Shown here: positions 1 to 20,189 of the stretch, in pieces
Layout of the letters: every line of letters begins with the position of its first letter
Numbering within the stretch: position 1 is the stretch's first letter
Made by a program: the position numbers and the translations under genes
Assembly: GCA_033065855.1 (NCBI GenBank)
Contig: JAVXUO010003216.1
Coordinates: 1 to 64,000 of the forward strand
Source of the DNA: Escallonia rubra
Taxonomy: Eukaryota > Streptophyta > Magnoliopsida > Escalloniales > Escalloniaceae
Direction: 5' to 3'
DNA: 64,000 nt
The notes under the pieces: model-generated
Told to the model about the DNA's origin: nothing
Databases searched by the model: none
What the model saw: the letters and a program-made list of their open reading frames with translations, nothing else

Positions 1-309
1 CACTGCGAAAGAGGTTAATCAGCCTTTCTGCCAAACTAGCTGGGGTCGTTTGGCTACATAAATCTTTTTCCTCAAACTGGGACGACCCATCTTACATTCA
101 CAGTGTCCTTGTTTCTATTCCATCCTACCTGGCCGCTTATCCCGTTAATTATTTGCATTTCTGTCGTACTTAGCTACTCAATGGTGCAACATTCGGACCT
201 TTCTAGTATAGCTGACCTCCAATCCATCCTTCATCCCTCTAGCTAGTTAGAGAAGTTACAGTCCCCCAATATCAGTAGACACTTATCCGCTTGCCACCTC
301 TTAACATCT
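1..309. other. unassigned sequence at window edge
   Basis: No reading frame, family motif or terminal repeat could be supported here. The stretch leads directly into the TRIM-like repeat and may be part of a larger repeat cut by the window edge. Confidence 0.3.
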
Positions 310-785
310 CTGTAGCGACCAGACCACGGCTCCACAACGGGGCAATATCTCCCTAAAAATTACCACAGGGCAATGCCTCTCTCAAAAGGGCTATCCAAGT
401 TCATGGGCAAGGTCTTGTAAGGCCAAACACAAAGTCACCAGCATCCGATGTGGGATATTGGCACATTTCTTTTGCCTTGGCGTCCTCGCCAAGGCACAAT
501 CTAAACTTAGTCACATATAGTTTAGAATCTTCTCCTGGCAACCCAATGGGATCGACTGAATCGAGTACGTCTTCATGTCCCAGCCTCCGGCAACCCCCAA
601 TTGATAGCCCAGCAAGGGCACTTGGGAATCGGCTCCGATACCGTTCGACTCAAACCACAGCCCTGGCAGTACCTCCCTAAAAAAGGCTAGCCAAGCAAGT
701 AGTTATAAGTTCCTGAACAAGGTCTCATAATGCAAATCACAAAGTCACCCGCATCTGATGTGGGATCTTCGGATATCACACACTC
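310..785 (-). mobile_element. TRIM-like LTR fossil (paired direct repeats)
   Basis: Two direct repeats, about 381-462 and 675-772, share the same order of short blocks: a 'caaggtct' block, then 'cacaaagtcac', then 'gatgtgggat'. Read on the minus strand each starts like the short LTRs of plant terminal-repeat retrotransposons in miniature, with 'cccacatc' near the 5' end. No coding capacity is seen between them. The assignment rests on repeat spacing and the 'cccacatc' signature only, and the ends are approximate. Confidence 0.4.
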
Positions 786-1658
786 CCTCATTGTTCAGAG
801 CTGATCCAAATGTTCTTAGGCAACTTTTGCCCATTTGCATATACTTCACCTACGGTTCCACTCCGTATACTCTTTAGCCCAACTATCTTAAGAGATTTTG
901 GATTTGAAAGAACTCCAATCTAATCTCGTCAATCCGCACAACTAAATCAAAAGTGCATTACATTGAGCCCAATCTCCAGCCTCTCCATCTATGTAGATAA
1001 TAGACTTACATGCAGACCTGTTAACTTCTGCAACACTTGATGTCATTGGGAATGAAAAGGAAATAGTTAAAGACTGGTAATATCAAATAAGTTTTCTCAT
1101 TTGGCACACACTAGCCTTCTTTTGATGTTATTAAGGTTTTTCCAGCTGGAGGCAGGAATACTTGTCTTATCCCTGTTTCTGATTCACCACCTTTTGGAGT
1201 TGATGGCTAGGGGTGGTGGAGGTTGAGTCGTGGATTGGAGATCGTACCTGAAGGTCCCTGGTTGTATAGGCTTTATTTACTGTTTAAACCCGAGTAGAAC
1301 TGGGACTCTAACGGCCCTCACCTCACCACCAGCAATTCCACACCCAACTAACCTCCAGCCCCTAGCCGTCAAGTCCACCCCCATCTACCTGTTGGCGATC
1401 TTGTTAAGCTATGGAGAAATTGACAAGTCGCCACCCCACCCTCCCCAACACTATCTAAGTCCCTGGTAGGGAGATTGATGATGACCATCAGCGCAATACA
1501 CACACAAATGTTGGTGAAGAGTGTCGACAAGTGCTTCGGTTCGATGTGTAGCAGAGGAGAGAAAAATGGATTTAAGATTTTATCAATAATTGTGTGAGTG
1601 CTTACATATATATGTAAAAGCCATAAAAAAATAAGTAAAATGAAACGTTCATGCTTAC
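786..1658. other. unassigned stretch downstream of last placed CRT3 exon
   Basis: The last exon I can place in the calreticulin gene ends at 1659 with a good donor (GTAAGC on the minus strand), so a short terminal exon encoding the final Asp-Glu-Leu and stop is expected at lower coordinates. I looked for an acceptor followed by an in-phase DEL-stop codon set from 1 to 1657 and did not find one. The exon may lie beyond the window or use a variant sequence. Nothing else is recognised. Confidence 0.35.
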
Positions 1659-9782
<8,124 letters not shown>

Positions 9783-10714
9783 CTTTTCGGTTCAATGTTT
9801 GCTTGGGAAGTTTTGGTTACTTATAGAAATGAAGACTGCTCAAATGCCCGATGGTGTTGGATTAATTGCACAACTGCCCTTTGCATTAATCTACTTTACT
9901 TGACTCTTGGTTTGGCCAATGAGAGGTCTCTAGGACGTTGCATCGTCCAATCATGGTGTTCCTTCTGAGTTCTTTTGGTCTTTTGGTAGTCCACCCTCAA
10001 ACCTAGTATTGCCAATTTGATGCCCTCTGATAAGTAGATTATTTTAATATCAAAGCTGCGGTAAAATTTCTCGATGTATTAGTTTAGATTTAATGACTGT
10101 ATTGTCGTATACTGTAGTTCTACAATATTTTGATAAAAAATATATTATTATTTACATAGTACACACTGCTTTAATTTATAATTATAATAATCAGTTTTAC
10201 ATTTTTAAAAGCATGCATGAATAAGAATGATACGAGTATGTATGAAAAACGTGCATCTACGTTCTCGAAATGGATGGCGCTACATATATAGGTCTGATCG
10301 TCTTCGTTTTCAAGAAGTTTGTACTTTCTTGGGACATTTGTATTTTGTAAAAAGAAAAAAAAAATTGATACATGAATGTAAAACCGAACCCATCTACTTG
10401 ATTCTTTAGAGTGACCAATTCTTTATTTCCATTTGGAGTGATATATTATTTTCCCCGAGAAAAAAAATATATCTAGTTATGAAAAGCATAAAGAACATTC
10501 CTTAATTTGGACAACACATGGACATGTTTTGTCCAAACTTCACTGCTATGGGCAAGGAGGGCATGTTATGGAGATTTTGGGAAGGTTAGTGGCAAACTCC
10601 TAGCAGAAAGATGAGCTGACTTTGAAAGTCTTTTTCCACGATGCCACCCATTTCAAAGTCTAAGTCGTTCCTCAGTCTACGCCCATTAGACAAGCACCAG
10701 CAGAATGACCAAGT

Positions 10715-10717
<3 letters not shown>
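9783..10717. other. upstream region of CRT3
   Basis: AT-rich sequence upstream of the CRT3 start. A minus-strand promoter is expected here, but I see no TATA element clear enough to annotate. No other gene is supported. Confidence 0.35.

Positions 10718-10757
<40 letters not shown>
10718..10757. repeat. (AT)n microsatellite
   Basis: A perfect AT dinucleotide run of about 20 units. Confidence 0.98.
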
Positions 10758-10760
<3 letters not shown>

Positions 10761-11384
10761 GGGGCCGCCGGCTGCACTTGATAGATTAAAGAAAAATAAA
10801 TCCATATTATAGTTTAAAAATGGTAATTACTTGACTTTATTTAAGGAATTAATTAATTTTGCTTTCTAGATGATACTTTAAGCTGAAGCAACAACGAGTG
10901 ACGTTTGGTGACTCTTGCAGACACTTTTTATAACCGTAAATTCATTAGTGACGATTAATTGTACATTGTCCTCCCATTGCTCTTTGGCAGAAGCACACAT
11001 CTCCCGCTCGACGGAGTCGGGATTGATTGTATTGTGGACGGCACAGGGAAGAAACTAAGTCATACCAAACTGTCGGGTTCAACAGTTGTCCGGATACCAT
11101 TCAAAACCAAGTCAACTGTTTCAACCTCCATCGAACAGGCCGTTAGGCAGATATTTATGCTTGAAAGTAAGCCCTCAACCACAACTAAACAATTCACGAG
11201 GCACAGCTTGGTGCTTGAAATTTACTAGAGATGGTTTCACCTGAGCCCTTCTACAAATGGGCCAAGACCAAAGGGCCCAGGGCTATCAAAGCATAGGCCA
11301 GAGTCATTGTACTCGTTGCTGATGTTTCTCGCACCAGGAGATAACGAGAACCGCAAGATCCAAATCAAAAGGAAGGAAACCTTC
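10758..11384. other. unassigned intergenic stretch
   Basis: Short open frames are present (for example 10959-11228), but none has a recognisable domain or a plausible splice context. No repeat structure was paired. Confidence 0.3.
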
Positions 11385-11690
11385 TCACTCTGGCCGGCTG
11401 GTCGGGCCAGTATCCTTCCTTATCACCGTCATCAGCCTTCCATACTCCCTTATTTTCACCGAAGTTTCCTCCTCAGTTGCCATCAATAGGGAATAGTACG
11501 TTATCTCAGACTCCAAATAGGGACTTGCAGGAGTACCAATCGGCCTAAGATCGGTGATGGCCGCTAAATCCCTGAGCGCCATAGACATCATGCCATGCCT
11601 AAAATGGAAAGTATTATTTGTAACGCACCAGAAAAAAGGTGTAGAAAATAAGAGAACCTTATCTTGTTCTACTCTGCACTTCGAGAGCAA
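11385..11690 (-). pseudogene. plant mobile domain (aminotransferase-like) fragment
   Basis: A minus-strand open frame of about 100 codons contains NTFHFRHGMMSMALRDLAAI followed by TDLRPIGTPASP. This resembles the conserved entry of the plant mobile domain, typically W-NTFHF-GEMTPTL-DVA-LTGL-P-G. The domain normally spans several hundred residues, so only its N-terminal part is present here. The family occurs both as host genes (MAIN/MAIL type) and inside retroelements and MULEs. The isolated fragment between repeats suggests a transposon-derived relic rather than a functioning gene. Confidence 0.5.
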
Positions 11691-11828
11691 TATAGGCTAA
11701 TTGATCCACCCATAGATTCCAAGACTTGCCAAAAAACGGCCAGTTCCTGATCAAGGACTAACTGCTACTTCAACAATCACAAGAAGGAGCGGAATTAGTG
11801 TCAAAAGTCAGGTGGCCCTCAGTGTAGG

Positions 11829-12779
11829 CAAGGGCGGAGGGAATGGGGGGCACAGGTGGGCCGATGCCCACCTGATGAATTTTTAATTCTATATGGTATA
11901 TTTTATCCTTAATGAGAAAATGCCCATCTAAATTTTTTTAAAATGTTTAAAAGAGATATATTTTTTGTCACTTTATATGTTTTGCTATATGAAAATTCTA
12001 AAACTTGTTAAAAACAAAAGTCGTTTTAGCCATTAAAAATGTTAAACTTACTAAATAAAAGAAGTCCTAAATTATCAATGTCTTGCCTAATTTTCTCAAC
12101 GATAATCTCTTTAGCTTAAAAATCATGAAGAACCCTCTTTTTCCCCAAATATAAAGCCACCATTCTTCCACTGATTACTGGAATTGCTCCACTACCTCCA
12201 AGCAAAGTCGCAAACCCTAATCTTCCACTTTGAAAGCAAGACAAGATCTAGACTTTCGGTGTTTATTCTTAGAATTTCTAATTCTTTGAACTTAAACCCT
12301 CTCCTTTTTATTTCAAATTAGAATTTGATAATTGAGTTTTGGAACTTACAAGTCCCAATTGGGAATCGGGCCGCTAGTGAGATTCTTAACTTTAGATTGA
12401 GATTTTGAACTTTTATTTTCAGATTACAATAGTTAGGTTTCAGATTGAGGTTTGTCGAGATTTTTTTATTTTAGATTGAGAGATTGACAATTGCTACCTG
12501 TGGTTACAATTAGGAAGTATGAATTTGGCATTTGGGAGAATTTAGCACTGGATTTGACAATTGGGGTTTGAGAATTTAGAACTTTCATGAACAAGTTGAA
12601 TGTACTGCCCATTTGATAAATTGGGAAGTTCGAATTGCCGAATTGGAGTTCTTGTTTCTTGCCCCTCTGACCCATGTTCATTAGTTCGTTAGGTTTAGCT
12701 CATTGACGAAGGGATTTTAAGCAAAAAAAAATTGGTTATTAAGTGCCTACCTTGAACTAAGTTTCTGGTTCCGCCACTG
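11829..12779. mobile_element. non-autonomous hAT element with 8-bp target duplication
   Basis: The element is bounded by identical 8-bp direct repeats AGTGTAGG at 11821-11828 and 12780-12787. Its ends form an imperfect inverted repeat: CAAGGGCGGA at the left and, reading inward from the right, CAGTGGCGGAACC. Eight-base target duplications and short CA-G-GGCGGA-type ends are hallmarks of the hAT superfamily. The 951-bp interior is AT-rich and encodes no transposase, so mobility would have depended on an element elsewhere. Confidence 0.82.
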
Positions 12780-14537
12780 AGTGTAGGGATAAATTTCAAG
12801 AGGCGTACGAGAGGGGATCCGACTTAGTCTAAAGGCTAGTTCTCAGGCATTCTCAACGTCTTCCATACAAATGTGAATCTTCTTGTCAACATCATCATCA
12901 AAGCCCTCCAAAGTGGACTTTTTTTTGCAACAGTATGTTACCCATACCCATTTGCTTATGACGGTACCTGGGGAACAAGAGTAACAAAGTAAGGACTAAA
13001 GTTTTGTCATGAGAACGAACAAACATACAAAAGAAGAAGAAGGAATGGTGTTAGGGAAGAAAACAAAGGTGTTCCAAAAGCTCTCTGGGGTAACATACAA
13101 AAGAAGAAGAAGGAATAGTTGCACGTCTGTGCATCTTCATTGTTTAAGTAACTATTGAAATGAGAGGGAGCCTGACATCACACTCTGAAATAGCATGATA
13201 ACATGATCACTCTATTTTGGAGGCATTGTTTGCATGAAATAAAGTTACAACTTATCGGACTAGCAGGTTGATCAGTCCAAAAGGCATCAAGCATGCAGAC
13301 CATCAAAATGATGGTTTCGGCCTGAGGATAAATCCCCACTTAAGGCTCATTCGTTCCAGAGCAAGTTGGTAACTGTCAAATTGAGGGTAACGGTGGCTAA
13401 ACGACAAGTGGTGTATTCGGAGCAACGGAAAGACACATGGCTCAATCATGCAAAACCTAAAGTTTCAACTATGTAACATGTCATCAAAAAAAGATTTTTA
13501 AAAAATACAGCAAAAGCTGGATGAAAGCATAGATAAGAAGGTAAATAAGGTCCTATCCAGCTTCTACACATGGCAAACAGGTATGGAAGCTTCACGTGAG
13601 TAGAAGGGTAAAACATGCATGCTTCAATTTGACATGTGGTAGCTTCACATTGGATTGTCCTGAGGCTAAATGATTACAACTCATTTACAAAAGCCATCAA
13701 TGTTGTCTCAATGAATCCGGTTCAACACCAAACATAAACTAGCTCTTAGTTTACGTTAGCACAACCTTCATTTACCTTAGATAAACAAGTTTACCTTAGA
13801 ACCATCACACTAGCTGTTTGACTCTCTCAAGTAGTCCGCAATTCAATCTTTGAGTTAGTGCTTTGTGCAGTTGAAGTATTATTTTTGTAAGAGTTTTTTT
13901 ATTGAAAATTCTATGAAGGTAAATTGCCTGTATTTAATGTATTATTCTTTGATTAGGAGTAGGAGTAGATTAGATAAGACTACCAGAAATATGAAGAGTA
14001 CTGAAAAAATTCTAAAGCTTTAGGTGAAAAGAACTCTAAGGATGTTTCCGAGTCTTCATAGATCGGTTGGGAGAAGTCATAACAGGCACACTCCCCCAAA
14101 AGTCAGACCTTTTAATTATATGGAAATGGTCAAGACTTGGTACGCTCGAGCACCGTAAAATATCCATTTTTACCCAACGGCACGGCACATGCTTAAGCAT
14201 TTTACAAGCAAACATGGCTGCCAGGAAAAAAACTAGGATATGAATTAAACACTTTTCATAATTAGGTTTGACCAAATAAAGTACAAGAGTATCTCTATTG
14301 ATTACAAAGACCTTTAGCACATTTAATTCAAACACTTAAGTTTTGGTCATTTTGTCATTGCGAATAGACTTTTAGTACTTTTATCCAATCACCATCCATA
14401 GGTTAAAACTAATGTTGCTGAAAATAAATTAAAGCTAAATTTCAAAGTTGACTAAGAATAAATCTGAAACTTGTTTTCGAATATCAATCCGAAACTGGCT
14501 CTAAGTAACAAAATAATTCTAATGATAAAAGATGACG

Positions 14538-14895
14538 TGTTTTAAAGTCTTGCATCGAAGATACATGGGCATTAATTAAGACCAATTCTTATATCTGATG
14601 AATTTCTCCTCCTTTTGAGCATACTAATGAGTTCGACATCAGGCTTTAACATGGTATCAGAGTTAGCACTGCTTTTGCCACATGGACTTTAGGTCACTTC
14701 CTTGCCGCTTCTTTTGGATCTACAGTTCGTTTTTCTCAGTTCAGGCCTTGAGATTACCTCATATTCGACACTATGCGTGAGGGTGGGAATTAGTGTTCCA
14801 CATGGACTATAAATGAGGATCAAGATCAGTTGTAATACCTGGTGAGCTTCTCATTCTCTTGAACATACTTTTGTATTGGACACCAAATTGTAACA
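14538..14895 (+). mobile_element. TRIM LTR fossil
   Basis: Two short LTR-like repeats, about 14538-14651 and 14794-14895, each end in AACA. The first is followed immediately by TGGTATCAGAG, the usual initiator-Met tRNA primer-binding site of plant LTR elements. A purine-rich tract (GAGGGTGGG) lies close to the second repeat. The internal region is about 140 bp and non-coding, as in terminal-repeat retrotransposons in miniature. A related copy is in the second repeat segment. The repeats have drifted apart, so it is old. Confidence 0.72.
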
Positions 14896-15042
14896 ATGCT
14901 AATGAGAAAATTGAGATCAAGATATATCCAATGATCTAAAATGCTTAGAACGATTGATCTTGTACTAGCCAATTTTTTTATATTTCTAGAATACTAGACA
15001 ACTTAGTACTTTGTAATGCTCGACTTCTTAAATTTCATTTTT

Positions 15043-16019
15043 GGGCAAATTACACTTATATCCCTGAGGTTAGGGTATAATTACAGTCAAGGACAACGAG
15101 TTTCAAAATGTAACATTCCGTGACCAAACACTTTTAAAATATAGCAGCCATATCCATCCATTAGGGTTCCATCCAAAAATTGTACTTTTTGTATGATGTC
15201 ATCAATATGTATTTTTAAAATGACGATACTACCCCTTGTACTGTATATATTGAAAAATATCTGTTTATTATTATATATGATTTATTTATCAGTTTTAGTT
15301 TTAAGATATTCTTGAAACCCTAATATGCAAAGTAGGATATTCTTGAAACCCTAATTTGCTAATTAGGGTTTTATGTTCTCTCTCCCATTGCCAGTGAATC
15401 TGAAGTCCCCGCCGGCCGTCGCCTCCCTCCCCCACCCCCGCTGTCGGCAGTCCCTCCTTCCGCGGCCCCTCGCCGCCGGCAGCCCCTGTCCACACCACCC
15501 CACCACGCAAGCGATAGGTTTCGCCGCCGGCAGGCGATTCCACGCGGCGGCTTGGGGTGGGCGGTGACGAGGAAGGGGAGGTAAACGGGGTAGGCGGTGA
15601 CGGGGTGACGAGGAAGGAGGAGGCATGCGGGGTGCGGCGCCGGGGAAGGGGAGGCAAGCTGGGTACGGCGCCGGGGAAGGGGAGCAGGCGGGGTGTGGCG
15701 CCGAGGAAGGGGAGTAGGCGGGGTGCGGCGCTGGGGAAGGGAAACAGGCGGGGTGGGTGGGTGACGGGGAAGGGCGAGGGGGATGCAGATGGGGTGGGGA
15801 GGGGTGGGGGGGGGGAAGATAATGAAAATTAGGGTTTCATGTGGTCCCAGGGGCAAATCAGGGTTTCAACTTTTATTTAGGGGCAACTTGGTCTTTTTGT
15901 CAGAACCGTTAAGTATTTTTGTATTCCGTTTGTCAATGGACACAAGTGTTACATTTTGAAACTTTGTGTCCTTGCGTGTAATTACTCCCAAACCTCAGGG
16001 ACATAGGTGTAATTAGCCC
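15043..16019. mobile_element. non-autonomous MULE with GC-rich interior (Pack-MULE-like)
   Basis: Nine-base direct repeats TTCATTTTT flank the element at 15034-15042 and 16020-16028. The ends are long inverted repeats starting GGGCAAATTACAC and, from the other side, GGGCTAATTACACC, and the similarity extends more than 60 bp inward. Nine-base duplications and long inverted ends identify a Mutator-like element. The central part, about 15370-15830, is strikingly GC-rich in an AT-rich window and includes an imperfect tandem repeat of about 39 bp (15620-15790, built on 'ggcgccggggaagggga'). Its composition suggests captured host exon or CpG-rich DNA, as in Pack-MULEs, but I cannot identify a donor gene. 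The overlapping open frames here are by-products of GC richness. Confidence 0.85.
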
Positions 16020-16635
16020 TTCATTTTTTACTTGCTCAGAATGACTTTCACCTCATGCTTACTAATAAAGGATCCCCCAACTTCACGTTCCAAGGTGAAG
16101 ATGCGAGACAAGTCAGGCCATGAACCCCATGATGAAGGTGTTTTCTTATTGTCACCTGATTCTGTTTTATGCTATTCTACCTTCTTAAAAGGTAATTAGA
16201 AGATCCTTCTCTTCGAAATCAAATAAAAATTTTCGATGTCCAACAAAATTTTGTACTTTTCACCATCAGGACCCTATTCATCGGAGTTGTCCTTAAGACT
16301 TTCTGTTTTCCAAATAATCGATGTTGATCCTAATCGGATATTGTTCATGTTCGATTCTAGAACGCAATAAATACTTTGATTTAAACTAAGTAATCGACGT
16401 ACCTCTCCTTACTTGGACTTCTCTGCCATCCCAATTTTGACAAGACTTCGTTATTTTGCCTGACCTTTAGATTCATAACTAGATTGATACTTTGAATATA
16501 ATTGTGTCATATGCTGAACGATACCTCGGTATATGACCAGCAGTAACGATTGGCCCGTGCTCTATTCTCTTTCTGTAACTGCAATTTGCGTAATTGTAGA
16601 CAACTTTAGCCATGAGACACACAGACACAATTTCT

Positions 16636-17559
16636 CTCTCTGTCACTCTCTTCTCTACCCCCACCCCCAAGGTATGCCATCTATTTTCTATTCACTTGTT
16701 GGTGTACTGCAGTTCATGGAGATGGAGATGAGCAACTTGCATCTTACCAAGTGAACCCCCTCTAGCTGCTATTACTGTTTAAGCCCTTCCTGCTTCATCG
16801 CGGTAAAACTGGCAACGATATTTGATATATTTTGTTCCTTTCTAGATAGGTGGAATAGCAGAGATCCTGTTCCAGGAATGTATTTCTTCACACAACTGAG
16901 AACCGCGACATAAATTTTCTTACAAGACATCAACTGGTGTATAGTATACCATGATTACACTCTTTGACCAGATCCATCCCTACTTTACTATCTCCAAATC
17001 TCCAAGTAATAGTTATGTCTGTGAGGGCAGCAAAAGCATTTCTTCGTTTAGGCTGAATGTGTAATGATCCGACTTCAGAACGGATTTGGACGATTGAAAT
17101 GGCATTTAACTCAACCCACCCTAAATTCTTGTTCATGCCTATTGATGCCTAAGAATAAGAAATATAGTTGTTTCGCCTTTTGGTAACTAAGGTTTCAAGT
17201 TCTTGCTGGAGCCAAGATCTTTGCAGTGTAAGAAAGAACCTCACTTGCCACATTGCTACATGTTAGCCAAGCAATAAATTTTGCAAAGCACAGGGTTCGA
17301 AAATAATGTTTATCCGACACAAGTAACCTTATGTTAAACAGTTACCTCACAAGGGAAAAAAGAAAAATAGAAACCGTAAATGCGAGACTTGTTATGATTA
17401 AAAGCAGCAGAGCAATTTCGAGGAGCGACCGTGACGTGTGCCTTAGGAGGAGAAAGCTTGGATTAACAAACATCACCTATGTGCCAGGATTCATTGGCAT
17501 ACATTTGCTACTCTTCTGAACAAGACTAAACTTTTAAGAAGAGCTTTGGTTTCACAGGT
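16636..17559. other. unassigned intergenic stretch
   Basis: No domain-bearing reading frame or terminal repeats were seen between the repeat segment and the CACTA fragment. Confidence 0.3.
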
Positions 17560-17965
17560 TTCTGTGAGTTGTTGCATTGGAGAAGGAGAATGGTGGTAAA
17601 ATGGTATCTTCTCCGGTCCGGTTTTATAAGTGGATATACAAGGTAGATATACAAGCTGAAGTTATGGTGGAGGCACAATATGGTTATCGAGATATGATTA
17701 TAGATGTCGGACATGCCAATGTTAATTGGGGCGACTACTGCGACGATGACAGTCCCCAGCAGCCGAACGAGGGGCTCATCAGTTTTATGATTTGTTGAGA
17801 GACGCCAAAGAGCCATTGTGGGACGAAATTAGGAAAAACACACGGTTGTCTGCGGTTAGTAAGTTATTACAGCTGAAATCGGACCACGGACTGATTGAGA
17901 AAGAATTTAAGGAGTTCGTTACCTTTATCAAGAAAATTGAAACATGTCTGAATGAACTTGAAGAT
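17560..17965 (+). pseudogene. CACTA (En/Spm) Tnp2 transposase fragment
   Basis: In plus-strand frames this encodes DVGHANVNWGDYCDDD, NEGLISFMIC/LLRDAKEPLW and SAVSKLLQLKSDHGLI, then EFVTFIKKIE. This is the N-terminal region of CACTA Tnp2-type transposases, where the usual pattern is LLxDAxxPLxxGxxxxSxLSAVxxLLxLKxxxxxS. The same block occurs on the minus strand at about 57000-57350 and the two align along their length, so they belong to one family. The fragment lacks the catalytic core and any terminus, and needs at least one frame change to read through. Confidence 0.8.
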
Positions 17966-19148
17966 GTGAGCCTTCTTTGAAGGAACTTTCATGGTTATTG
18001 ATCGGTCTAAAGTTTGGTGGCTCCTAGACTTGACGTTTCAAGTACTATCACTTCTTTGTTGATTATTGTATACAAAGGGCATATATACATTCTCTTTAAA
18101 TGTTAATTTAAGGTTTCAACCAACTAGTCAAAGTCCATAAAACAGAATATACTACACATTGTCTTGAGCCTGAAAGCATAAAGGGTTGAATAGGCATTAT
18201 CATCCAGTGCACTAAACTTCTGAATGCCGTGCACAAAAGTTCAGAGTCCTTTGAACTTCCTAAAGCAACTATGGGACAAAACTAAAATGCTAGCCACGGT
18301 GGACGTACGAAGTCTTCTTCGGCTATTTTTCCACACGGTCATGGTTGTATCGCCATCGCCATCTCCACTCGCATGCCTTATGCTTGGGAAGGGGAAGAAC
18401 GTAGCGAAGACTTTATCTGGTAGTACGATAGTTTGCCTTTTCAAGTGTTTACGTTTCACCAACACAACTCGAAAAAACCAAATATAAGATAAATGACTAC
18501 TATCCACTTGTCTATATAAGAACCTGCCCAATTTAACATACAACGCCAATGAAAAAAGCTAGGGTTTAACTACGAAAACAAAGCACCCATTGCCCACAGT
18601 TCCCGTAGTACCACCTCTGTGTCTAATATTCCTGAGATATTGACGATGATTCTATCATTACCCCGACTAAAAACTCATATATGTAGCAATTAAACAAATA
18701 ACACCAAAAAATGGAAAAAGAGAAGAACAAGGGTCTAATCAAGGGCAAAGCAACCATTCCCTAAGATTCTAGGAGTACCAATTTCTTGTGTTGTTGAGAA
18801 ATAAATTCCGGAAGAATGACAGAACACAAACACAACACACTTTTAAGATTGCTATTTGTAGAAACAAAGATGCTTGAAGCAATAATCCTAACTGTGATTC
18901 CTAAGTTATCAAGCAAAGGTAAATGAACCATTACCCATTTCTGTATTTAAAAACCAAAATGCTGCATGTACTCCCTCTTTTACATCGATTTTTTTTTGAG
19001 CTTCGGTAATATTCATGTAAAAATCAACTCTTTCAACGTTTTTATCTTAGCTTCACTTGTCAAAATGAGGCTTATTTAATATATGAATTATATTTAATTA
19101 ACATACATGTAATGTTTGTGTCTAAACCCAAACAAGAACCTAATTTCA
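17966..19148. other. unassigned stretch after CACTA fragment
   Basis: No gene or paired repeat is supported. It could be decayed CACTA interior, but no motif shows this. Confidence 0.3.
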
Positions 19149-19149
19149 T

Positions 19150-19195
<46 letters not shown>
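19149..19195. repeat. compound (TG)n(GA)n microsatellite
   Basis: A run of TG repeats passes directly into GA repeats. Confidence 0.98.
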
Positions 19196-19196
<1 letters not shown>

Positions 19197-19208
19197 GCAA
19201 GAAAAAGA

Positions 19209-19431
19209 TGTTGGTCTGCTGCTCGACGCCTCAGATGCTGCTATGGTTCTCTTCAACAACCACAATAAGGACATGGCATGCCTTTTGTCTTGGAAAATGT
19301 TAGACATGGGCAAAACATACGCTGGTCTGCTGCTCGATGCCTCAAATGCTGCTCTTCATTTTCTTCAACAGCCAACATGAGTACATCACACACCTTTTGT
19401 CTTGGAAAATGTTAGGCATGGGCAAAAACAT
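19209..19431 (+). repeat. two-copy tandem duplication, about 112 bp
   Basis: The blocks 'tggtctgctgctcga' and 'cttttgtcttggaaaatgtt' each occur twice with a spacing of about 112 bp, the copies starting near 19210 and 19322. No coding role is apparent. Confidence 0.85.
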
Positions 19432-20150
19432 GTGCACCTCGCTACCAAAGTAATCGTTCTATATGATTTTTAGCTGTCATGCCCGCTTTTATAAGTGTAA
19501 GTACCTATTTTCACTTGCATTCATGTATTTGAAGTTAAAATATATACTAACGACTAAATAGTAAGCGAAAAAGCATAGTAGGAGTGAAGATAGGCCGACG
19601 TTCTCTCCACGACGGATTAGTCTAAATGTTCTTGTCAAAACTATGTATGGTTAAAGAAGTAAGTGTTCCATCATATTTTATTTTGACAAAAGTCGAAGGA
19701 ATAATTTCATTTCAATATCCTGAAATATGTTCGTATTCTTAAAATAGTCCTTGGACTCTTATTTTCTGAGAACAAATACTTGTACTATGTTCCGACACCA
19801 TTTAAGTCCGGTTAGGTTTTTCGGTCCAGAATGACCACGTGCTTGTCATGTTAACATATTTGAGAGGCAAATTCGCCTATATTAGTAGTTTTAAGGATAG
19901 TTTCTAGAAAATGGGCAAAACCAAAATGGAATAATTCCTTTTTCGAACCTTCTTCATTTCTCCACCACCAAAAGTCAAACCCATCTCAACCCACCACCTT
20001 CGACCCCCTACTTCAGCCAAGCCCTAATTAAACCCTAATTAGGGTTTATAAGTGCTATTTTCATGTTAGTTTCTACTGGGGTTTCTAATGCAGTTTCTTA
20101 TTGTCATGTTAATGTGTTAATTTCTTTGGACTTCATATATACAAAGTCAG
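19432..20150. other. unassigned AT-rich stretch
   Basis: No coding frame or paired termini were found. It precedes the second CACTA-like region. Confidence 0.3.
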
Positions 20151-20189
20151 TTATGGATAGATTATAGGCCATTTGTGGTCACGGTGGAT

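Larger units (their letters stand above)
12935..16635 (+). repeat. diverged repeat segment, copy 1
   Basis: Many blocks in this stretch recur in the same order and orientation at 45937-49100. Examples are 'aaaagaagaagaaggaat', 'ctaaagtttcaactatgt', 'taaaactgat/taatgttgctgaaaa', the TRIM, and 'cctttagattcataactag'. The copies are clearly diverged with several indels. It could be a segmental duplication or two copies of a large unclassified transposon. Copy 1 alone carries a MULE at 15043-16019. Confidence 0.75.

Noticed and set aside
15371-15856. Overlapping GC-rich open frames on both strands, up to 161 codons
   Set aside because: They lie in a GC-rich, internally repeated MULE interior, are Pro/Gly/Arg biased and lack any domain.
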